A model generated the notes under the pieces. The model was not told the DNA's origin, searched no databases, and was given only the letters and a program-made list of their open reading frames with translations. This document shows, one piece after another, positions 14,427 through 37,358 of a stretch of DNA of 37,358 nucleotides. The position numbers and the translations under genes were made by a program. Source of the stretch: an uncultured Caldilinea sp. (lineage in GTDB: Bacteria > Chloroflexota > Anaerolineae > Caldilineales > Caldilineaceae); the NCBI RefSeq assembly GCF_937128415.1, contig NZ_CAKZMJ010000045.1, positions 1 to 37,358 on the forward strand, read 5' to 3'. Position 1 is the stretch's first letter. Every line of letters starts with the position of its first letter.

Positions 14427-15506
14427 ATGTTTGACCTGAACCGCTCTACACTGGAAAGACACAGCGTAGACATGCGCCAGTTCATCGACTGGCGACAGTC
14501 GGTCTTGCCTAACGGGCTGCGCGTCATCGACGGCTACAACAGCAGCGGCCTGACGTTGACGCTGCTGCCCGATCGCGGCCTGGACATCTGGCTGGCGGCC
14601 CACAACGGGCGCCCGTTGACCTGGATCAGCCTGGGGTCTCCCCATGCGGCGGACTTCGGCGCCGGCTGGCTGCGCCTCTTCAACGGCGGCGTGCTCGTCA
14701 CTTGTGGGTTGCGCCATGTGGGCCCGCCGGAAAGCGACCAGCGCAGCGGCCAATTCCGAGATCTGCATGGCGACTTCAGTTTGCTGCGGGCCTACAACGT
14801 GGCGGTGCACGGCGGCTGGCAAGCCGAACGCTACGTCGCCGAGGTGACAGGCGAGGTGGCCGAGGCTTCGCTCTTCGGCGAACAGCTCCATCTGACGCGC
14901 ACAGTGCGTTTCAGCCTGGGAGAGCCGGCGGTCGAGATCATCGACGTCGTCGAAAATCGCTACGATGCGCCGACGCCTTTCATGTTGCTCCACCATTTCA
15001 ACTTTGGCTATCCGCTCGTGCAGGAAGGCGTCCGTCTCCATGTAGCGCACGCCGCCGTGGTTCCGCGCGACATGCAGGCGGCGTCGGCATTGCATGATTG
15101 GCCCAACTATCACGCCGCGGCGCCGCGTCATCTGGAGGAGGTCTTCTTCCACCAGGTTCTGCTCGATGAGAGCAAACAAGCGGCGGCGGTGCTGGCTTCG
15201 CAGACCTTCGGCCTGATGCTGGAGTGGGACGCCACGCATGAACCCTACCTTACACAGTGGAAGAACTTTCGCCAGGGAACCTACGTCTGCGGCGTGGAGC
15301 CGGGCAACTGTCTGCCGGAGGGTCAAAATCGGGCGCAGCGCCATGGCCGTCTCATTCATCTCGCCCCCGGTGAACGTCATCGATTCTGGAATCGCCTCAC
15401 CGTGCTCGATGGCGCCGAAGCGGTGCAGCGAGCCTTGGAGCGCGTGGCGCTTTTACAACGGCACGGCCAGCCGTCTTCCATTACGCTGGAAGATTACGCC
15501 ACATGA
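14427..15506 (+). CDS. DUF4432 family protein (galactose-mutarotase-like fold)
   Basis: A 359-residue cytoplasmic protein of the aldose-1-epimerase-like superfamily. Features include NGLRVIDGYNSSGLTLTLLPDRGLDIW near the N-terminus, LRHVG and LHGDFSLLRAYNVAV in the middle, LLHHFNFGYPL around residue 190, and a C-terminal beta-rich part ending in LAPGERHRFWNRLTVL. Members are thought to act on sugars or sugar acids, but the substrate is not known. The ATG at 14427 is preceded by GGGAGAAGAG. It follows the Crp/Fnr gene by 49 nt on the same strand and converges with the MFS gene at 15552. Confidence 0.85.
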   Translation: MFDLNRSTLERHSVDMRQFIDWRQSVLPNGLRVIDGYNSSGLTLTLLPDRGLDIWLAAHNGRPLTWISLGSPHAADFGAGWLRLFNGGVLVTCGLRHVGPPESDQRSGQFRDLHGDFSLLRAYNVAVHGGWQAERYVAEVTGEVAEASLFGEQLHLTRTVRFSLGEPAVEIIDVVENRYDAPTPFMLLHHFNFGYPLVQEGVRLHVAHAAVVPRDMQAASALHDWPNYHAAAPRHLEEVFFHQVLLDESKQAAAVLASQTFGLMLEWDATHEPYLTQWKNFRQGTYVCGVEPGNCLPEGQNRAQRHGRLIHLAPGERHRFWNRLTVLDGAEAVQRALERVALLQRHGQPSSITLEDYAT

Positions 15507-15551
15507 AAGTTGCGTGGTGCGTATTTCGCGACTTCTCAGCCGGCAATGCCT

Positions 15552-16700
<1,149 letters not shown>

Positions 16701-16709
16701 GATGCCCGC

Positions 16710-18317
16710 CTACGCAATGACCGACGCAATGGCGCGGCGCACGATCGCTTCGCCCGGGTCGTCGATGATGATGACGTCTCCCAGCGCCTGGGGAATGATG
16801 AAACGCAGCGTTTTGCCAACGCGTTTTTTATCCTGCGCCATGGCGGCGTAGATGGCGTCGACGCTGAAGCCGGAGACGCTCGTCGGCAGCCCCAGTCGCT
16901 CCAGCAAGTTGTGGATGCGCGCCGCCAGCGCAGGGTCGCATCTCCCCAGCTCGACGGCCATGTTGGCGGCCGCCGTCATGCCGACCGCCACCGCATCACC
17001 GTGGCGCATCTGATACCGGCTGACCTGCTCGATAGCGTGGCCGAAGGTGTGTCCGAGGTTGAGCGTGGCCCGCACCCCGCGCTCAAAGGGGTCCTGCTCG
17101 ACGATGCGCACCTTGACGCGCACGGCGTCCGCCACCAGTTGCAACAGGTTGACCGGCCCCTCCTCCTCCAGTTGCACGAAGAGCTGCGGCGCGCCGATGA
17201 TCCCGTGTTTGACCACCTCGGCCAGGCCGGCGCGGAATTCATCCGAAGGCAGCGTGGAGAGCGTCGCCACATCCATCAACACGGCGACCGGCTGCTTGAA
17301 CGCACCGACGAGATTCTTGCCCTGCGGCAGGTCAACGCCCACCTTGCCGCCGACCGAGGCGTCCACCATCGCCAGCAGCGAGGTGGGCGCCTGCACAAAG
17401 GGAACGCCGCGTAGATAAGTGGCGGCTGCAAAGCCCGCCAAATCACCGATGACGCCGCCGCCGACGGCGATCACCGGGCTGTGGCGGTCCAGACCGGCTG
17501 CAACGAATTGATCATAGAGCAGCCGCACATTTTCCAGCGTCTTGTGCTGTTCGCCCTCGGGAACGAGACAGATCGTCGGCTCGAAACCGGCGGCGCGCAG
17601 GCTGGCGCTCACCGTCTCGGCGTGCGGAAGAATCATCTCGTTGGTGACGACGGCCGCGACGCCGGGGCGCACTCCCCGATTCAGGAGCAAGCGACCGGCG
17701 TGGGTGAGCAGCCCTTCGCCGAGCAGCAGGTCGTAATCGCCCGACGGCGAGCGCACAGGGATGCGATTCAACCCCGGCGCCTCCTGGTTGGCGAGCGCAG
17801 CGTCGAGCACGCGCTCGGCCACTTCTTCGGCGCTCAGCGAGGTCGTGTCCACCTGATAGGCGATGGCCCCGTAAGCGTAGCGGCGCTGTTGAAGCAGAAG
17901 ATGGATGCGTCGGCGGCGCTCGTCCGCTTCCCCGGGCAACAGCGGTCGATCGTTGGCGTCGGCCAGTCGCCGCAGAATTTCCTCTTCGGACGCATGAAGA
18001 CAGACGACGGCGCCGCTGGCTTCGAGCGCGCGACGGTTCTCCGGGTTGACCAGCGCGCCGCCGCCCGTGCTGATCACCAGATTGCGCTGTTGCGCCAGTT
18101 CTCGACAAAGTTGCGCTTCCGCCGCGCGAAAGGCTTCTTCCCCATCCTCGGCGAAGATGGCGGGGATGGGCTTGCCGAACCGTTCGACCAGCACGTCGTC
18201 CATATCGACGAAGCGCCGTCCCAGGCGTTGGCTCAGGATGCGCCCCACGGTGCTTTTGCCCACGCCCATGAAGCCGGTGAGGATGATGTTGCCGTCTGAA
18301 ATTTCCGATGGATTCAT
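16710..18317 (-). CDS. aroKB: bifunctional shikimate kinase / 3-dehydroquinate synthase
   Basis: A 535-residue fusion of two non-consecutive enzymes of the shikimate pathway. AroK (about 10-175) has Walker A GFMGVGKST (15-23), substrate Asp residues in VDMDD (37-41), the GGG motif (85-87) and the lid with RPLL (124-127). AroB (about 185-535) has the NAD-binding GGGVIGDLAGFAA, PTSLLAMVDASVGGKVGVD, EVVKHG and the metal-binding HTFGHA. The order is kinase first. The start ATG overlaps the stop of the preceding kinase gene by 4 nt (ATGA), so the genes are coupled. Together with aroC this operon covers DAHP to dehydroquinate, shikimate phosphorylation and chorismate formation. Confidence 0.97.
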   Translation of the reverse strand: MNPSEISDGNIILTGFMGVGKSTVGRILSQRLGRRFVDMDDVLVERFGKPIPAIFAEDGEEAFRAAEAQLCRELAQQRNLVISTGGGALVNPENRRALEASGAVVCLHASEEEILRRLADANDRPLLPGEADERRRRIHLLLQQRRYAYGAIAYQVDTTSLSAEEVAERVLDAALANQEAPGLNRIPVRSPSGDYDLLLGEGLLTHAGRLLLNRGVRPGVAAVVTNEMILPHAETVSASLRAAGFEPTICLVPEGEQHKTLENVRLLYDQFVAAGLDRHSPVIAVGGGVIGDLAGFAAATYLRGVPFVQAPTSLLAMVDASVGGKVGVDLPQGKNLVGAFKQPVAVLMDVATLSTLPSDEFRAGLAEVVKHGIIGAPQLFVQLEEEGPVNLLQLVADAVRVKVRIVEQDPFERGVRATLNLGHTFGHAIEQVSRYQMRHGDAVAVGMTAAANMAVELGRCDPALAARIHNLLERLGLPTSVSGFSVDAIYAAMAQDKKRVGKTLRFIIPQALGDVIIIDDPGEAIVRRAIASVIA

Positions 18318-18895
18318 ACGGAAGACTCTTTCTGTTGAGGCGTTTTAAGCCGCTCAAGGACGGCGGCCACGCACTGCTCCAGCGGCTGCGCCGTGTCGAG
18401 CATCAGATGATGTTCAGGTTTGATCGGATACCGCCAGCAGCCATCGTAGCGACACAACATCTCCTGCATGGCGGGCCAGCCGCTGATCTTGTGCGTCGAG
18501 TCGCCGGGCTGCCGTGCGTCGAGCCGCCGTCGCCATTCCGCTTCGTCGAGCACGGTCTCCACGATCAACAGACGCGCGCCGCGCTGCGCCGCAATTTCTT
18601 GGGCGCGTGCATACCCGTTGGGATAAGAAAGCGGCGAGACGGCGATTACGCTTAGCCCCAAACTAAGCTGCGTTTCGACGATCCGCCACATGATTCGGTA
18701 AGCGAGTTCGTTGGCGTCGGGCATCTCCAGGACGTAGTCCTTGATGTCGTCCTTGTCGATGAGCGGAACCCGCAATCGCCGCGCAAGTGTTTCCGCCACG
18801 GCGCTCTTGCCGGTGGCCGGATGCCCTTTCATGGCGATCAGGGTCAGCGGAATGGAGATGGACGTGCTGTCGCCGAAAGGAGAGACGGAGGACAT
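18314..18895 (-). CDS. P-loop kinase of unknown substrate inside the aro operon
   Basis: A 193-residue nucleoside-triphosphate-binding protein. Walker A is GHPATGKSA (24-32), followed by the kinase-like VPLIDKDDIKDYV and a C-terminal part with an Arg-rich lid (WRRRLDARQ) near 120. It belongs to the shikimate-kinase/AAA_33 type of small kinases but is not a second AroK: the GGG motif and the shikimate-binding residues are not evident. It starts 4 nt after the aroC stop and overlaps aroKB by 4 nt, so it is firmly part of the operon. Substrate unknown. Confidence 0.85.
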   Translation of the reverse strand: MSSVSPFGDSTSISIPLTLIAMKGHPATGKSAVAETLARRLRVPLIDKDDIKDYVLEMPDANELAYRIMWRIVETQLSLGLSVIAVSPLSYPNGYARAQEIAAQRGARLLIVETVLDEAEWRRRLDARQPGDSTHKISGWPAMQEMLCRYDGCWRYPIKPEHHLMLDTAQPLEQCVAAVLERLKTPQQKESSV

Positions 18896-18899
18896 ACGA

Positions 18900-20147
<1,248 letters not shown>

Positions 20148-20149
20148 AG

Positions 20150-20165
20150 TGGACAGATTATACCA
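20150..20165 (-). promoter_or_regulatory. extended -10 promoter of aroC (leaderless transcript)
   Basis: TGGTATAAT on the minus strand (20157-20165) is an extended -10 with a perfect hexamer. The predicted start near 20150 leaves a 3-nt leader before the aroC ATG (20147). No convincing -35 is present, as is usual for extended -10 promoters. Confidence 0.65.
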
Positions 20166-20252
20166 TATTCGATTATGGAGGAGCGCAGATGCGTCCACCG
20201 ATCTGGAGATTTCGCGCAAACTCAAGCGCGTGGAGTTCTAACAAACAAGACG

Positions 20253-20298
20253 AAAAAAAGCGGCGCAGCAGCGCTTCTTTTGCACACGGCTGCGCCGC
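20253..20298 (-). terminator. intrinsic terminator of clpB
   Basis: A perfect 10-bp GC stem (GCGGCGCAGC with GCTGCGCCGC, 19-nt loop) followed on the minus strand by seven T residues, 26 nt after the clpB stop. It insulates the aroC promoter region from clpB transcription. Confidence 0.9.
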
Positions 20299-20324
20299 GA
20301 TTTGAAGTTGTTGGCGGCTGGGTT

Positions 20325-22919
<2,595 letters not shown>

Positions 22920-22976
22920 GATTGATCCCTCCTGAACGGACGCTTATTGTCCCTGAATATTTTCTGACATTTACTA

Positions 22977-23025
22977 TGGTTCCAGTGTAGCAGTTTGGTA
23001 TTTGAATTACATTGGAGAAATGTAA
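22977..23025 (-). promoter_or_regulatory. clpB promoter with a 7-bp inverted repeat over the -35 region
   Basis: An extended -10, TGCTACACT, lies at 22984-22992 on the minus strand, giving a start near 22977. The -35 position (about 23007-23012) is covered by the perfect inverted repeat TTACATT-N5-AATGTAA (23007-23025). It is neither CIRCE nor HAIR, the usual heat-shock operators. An operator role is inferred. Confidence 0.5.
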
Positions 23026-23063
23026 ACGTTGTATATCCGTTGGGAATTACGCAGATTCTTGGG

Positions 23064-23280
23064 GTCACCGAGGGCCTGCGGCTGCGAGCCCCAGCTCCCC
23101 CTCTCCCAACATTGGGAGAGGGGGTCGGGGGGTGAGGGCCCGCCGAGAGCCTGCGCTTCGACGATTTTCCCACGGCTTTTGGGGCTGTCGAGGACCTGCG
23201 GCTGCGAGCCGCAGCTACGAAGTCCTTGTCTCCCCCTCTCCCAACATTGGGAGAGGGGGTCGGGGGGTGAGGGCCCGCCG
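23064..23280. repeat. intergenic hairpin repeat, locus 2
   Basis: The same two elements as locus 1, lying between topA and the clpB promoter. Element A is at 23076-23094 (one stem mismatch) and 23196-23214. Element B, with loop ACAT, is at 23097-23124 and 23232-23259, followed by GTCGGGGGGTGAGGGC. No gene is seen between 22920 and 23357. Confidence 0.9.
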
Positions 23281-23357
23281 AGTGCGACCATCTGTTTCAG
23301 GCGCAACCGCTGGGGCAGGATCGAAGAGGGGCGAAGAGTGAAATGAAAGTTCTTTTG

Positions 23358-25955
<2,598 letters not shown>

Positions 25956-26007
25956 GCTTCACGCACCACTGCGGACGCACGCATCCGTCCCAAAATCTTG
26001 CAACAAG

Positions 26008-26063
<56 letters not shown>

Positions 26064-26156
26064 CACAAACAAAAATCAGCGCCTTTGCAACGGCGCAAGA
26101 GGCGCGGGTGAACTCCTGACAAATTCAGCCGACTGCAAACCGCCCAGGCGTACAGA

Positions 26157-26561
26157 TCATGAGGATTCAAGGCGCTCGATTAAACTCTCGATGCGCGCCT
26201 TGCGCTCTTGCGCATCTTCCGCCTCATCGAGCCAGGCGATCAGGCTGCGCTGGTCGGCGCGCGAGAGTTGCTCGAATTTGCGTCGCGCCGTCGCCTTAAA
26301 GAAGAGCGCCGCCACCAGATCGGCGGGGACGTTCACCTCGCGTTCGATGCCGCGCGCCGCCTCATAGCGCACGGCGATCGTGCTCGCCCAACGCGGCTCC
26401 AACCCGTAGATGCGCTCCAGATGCTCCAACAATTGCGCATGGCTGAAGGTGATGGCCCCGCTGGCGTCCAACAGAATGCACCACGCCTCGAACTTGCGTC
26501 CGGTCTCCAGCTCAATCACCTCATCGGGGATCGCCAGCGGGCCGCGCGGTAGATCGTGCAT
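26157..26561 (-). CDS. YdeI/OmdA-like protein (DUF4287-type N-terminus)
   Basis: A 134-residue cytoplasmic protein. The C-terminal 60 residues (PADLVAALFFKATARRKFEQ... to LIERL) fit the bacteriocin-protection YdeI/OmdA family, with the helical 'LSRADQRSLIAWLDEAEDAQERKARI' core. The N-terminal half (GRKFEAWCILLDASGAITFSHAQLLEHL) resembles DUF4287. Its molecular role is not known. The ATG at 26561 has GGAGG 5 nt upstream. It follows mgtE by 38 nt and is probably in the same transcript. The frame is open further upstream, but that part overlaps mgtE in another frame and is not coding. Confidence 0.75.
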   Translation of the reverse strand: MHDLPRGPLAIPDEVIELETGRKFEAWCILLDASGAITFSHAQLLEHLERIYGLEPRWASTIAVRYEAARGIEREVNVPADLVAALFFKATARRKFEQLSRADQRSLIAWLDEAEDAQERKARIESLIERLESS

Positions 26562-26599
26562 GAAATCCTCCTTCTCTCCGAAGGCTGAACAATCACAAA

Positions 26600-27946
<1,347 letters not shown>

Positions 27947-28327
27947 CGCTCCCCTCAAGTCGGTCATCGGTTTAGCCATTCGATCGTGAAGCCCGCTGCA
28001 TGGTACAGTATAGCCTTCCATCGGGTCAAAAAGCCTTTTCCTTCTACTCATCTCGACTTCAGAACCCATGTGGCGCAGTTGAACCTGGCCATCGATAGAG
28101 CGGATAGAGTACGTGGCGGCGGCGACGGTAGATGCAGCTCCCAGCCGCACATTCTCGGTGAATCACAAGAGTTTGGGTGAACTGAGGAAGCGCAGGCACG
28201 AGACGAGTCTTGCTCTACACCGCAGCCGAAGGCAGGACTCGAATCGTTGTCCGGCGGGACGGCGACGACGGAAGCACCCTCGTCCGCGTCGCCGCGCGGG
28301 GAGAAATTTCCTTAGCAGCCAGGGGTT
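27947..28327. other. 381-base gap upstream of mgtE with a degenerate repeat copy
   Basis: No convincing gene is seen. On the minus strand it holds the presumed mgtE promoter. A stretch at about 28118-28172 resembles, in inverted orientation, the part of the locus 1 repeat around 12739-12790 (GCTCCCAGCCG and CGGTGAATC in common). I looked for a magnesium (M-box) riboswitch and did not recognise one. Confidence 0.4.
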
Positions 28328-29641
<1,314 letters not shown>

Positions 29642-29833
29642 GGGTCAATCTCTCCAGAGTGGCTTTTTGCGCTGGCGTCTTTGCATCATTGCCAGGCCAA
29701 GCTTATTTTCTCATCAAAAACAATACTTTAACATAGGTTTTCATAGATTCAAATCAGAATCTGTAAGTTTTTCTCTTGTGAGAGAAGGGGATTGCTCTCG
29801 AGGTGGGCCCAATCAACCGGAGCGAAGCCGGCC

Positions 29834-33687
<3,854 letters not shown>

Positions 33688-33691
33688 GCCG

Positions 33692-35071
<1,380 letters not shown>

Positions 35072-35075
35072 GACG

Positions 35076-35855
<780 letters not shown>

Positions 35856-35916
35856 CGTTACACTCCTTTGCTGACTGAAGTCGGTATGGAAAAGTAGACC
35901 TCTGAAATATGCAGGA

Positions 35917-35953
35917 TTGTCGCCGCACGCGCTGCAAGTGTAAAATAGTGAAC
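35917..35953 (+). promoter_or_regulatory. promoter of the DUF4037 gene
   Basis: -35 TTGTCG (35917-35922), 18-nt spacer, -10 TAAAAT (35941-35946). Start near 35953 gives a 75-nt leader ending in GGGAGG before the ATG, so this gene is not leaderless. Confidence 0.5.
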
Positions 35954-36027
35954 ATCACCGCTTCTTTCGATTCAAACACCTTATCGATTTTTGGTGTCGC
36001 TCAGCATCAGAGTGACGGGAGGCGAGC

Positions 36028-37128
<1,101 letters not shown>

Positions 37129-37225
37129 GAGCGGGAGAGGGTGAGAGCGGGAGCGCTTACCGGCTCGACCGATTTTCAGGTTCATGCGGAACGGTCGCCT
37201 TCACTTTAATTTCGCCGCGCTTCGT

Positions 37226-37358
37226 CGATTGTGTCACGGCTTTTGGGCCCGCCGAGGACCTGCGGCTGCGAGCCGCAGCTACGACAAACCGATGCCTTTC
37301 GCGGAGGCGCAGCCCCCCTCTCCCAGCATTGGGAGAGGGGGCCAGGGGGTGAGGGCCC
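37226..37358. repeat. intergenic hairpin repeat, locus 3, running to the window end
   Basis: Element A at 37260-37278 and element B at 37314-37341 (loop GCAT), preceded by CACGGCTTTTGG as in the other two loci and followed by CCAGGGGGTGAGGGC. No gene is seen after 37128. Confidence 0.9.

Noticed and set aside
28200..28260. tRNA-like stretch on the minus strand (T-loop-like ATTCGAGTCC)
   Set aside because: The flanking bases do not form a T stem, and no acceptor, D or anticodon arm can be built around it.
27947..28327. Magnesium-sensing M-box riboswitch before mgtE
   Set aside because: None of the conserved M-box segments was recognised, and the presumed leader is only about 54 nt.
29750..29833. 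Terminator after lepB (TTCTCT-loop-AGAGAA)
   Set aside because: The stem is only 6 bp and no T-run follows on the minus strand, so termination there cannot be supported.

Overview
The window looks like chromosomal DNA of a GC-rich bacterium, most likely a Chloroflexota member related to Caldilinea/Anaerolineae. This is inferred from gene content and protein style: a Sec-exported clade II nosZ cluster, many lipoproteins with Pro/Thr-rich linkers, a fused aroK-aroB, and short intergenic palindromic repeats. No rRNA, tRNA, CRISPR array or transposase gene was seen.

Layout. Positions 1-1143 hold a possible gene tail and a secreted SH3/thermonuclease on the minus strand. Positions 1309-8686 form a nitrous oxide reduction cluster: a 2x[4Fe-4S] ferredoxin, nosZ, a NosB-like membrane protein, nosD, nosF, nosY, nosL and a lipoprotein cytochrome c. 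The same strand continues without a clear break (8701-12516) into a compact module: cupin, protoglobin fused to a MoaD-like domain, second cupin, polytopic membrane protein, and two tandem 4-TM proteins. A Crp/Fnr regulator (13694-14377) lies downstream, beyond a repeat-rich gap.

Positions 14427-28000 are mostly housekeeping: a DUF4432 sugar-epimerase-like protein, then the minus-strand operon aroC, P-loop kinase, aroKB, MFS transporter. clpB, topA, a YdeI/OmdA-like protein and mgtE follow. Positions 28328-37128 hold a PucC-family MFS protein, lepB facing a large degenerate GH3-like membrane protein, an enoyl-CoA hydratase/FAD oxidoreductase pair and a DUF4037 protein.

How the genes may work together. 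NosZ, NosL and the cytochrome c all carry lipoboxes and NosD appears membrane-anchored. This is what a cell without an outer membrane would need to keep N2O respiration at the membrane. The 8701-12516 module may sense or handle NO or another gas ligand beside N2O reduction; that is inference. Several genes (crp, aroC, lepB, the GH3-like gene) have recognisable -10 elements placed so that transcription would begin 0-3 nt before the start codon, which suggests leaderless mRNAs are common in this organism.

Three loci (12604-13020, 23064-23280, 37226-37358) share an intergenic repeat family built from two strong hairpins.
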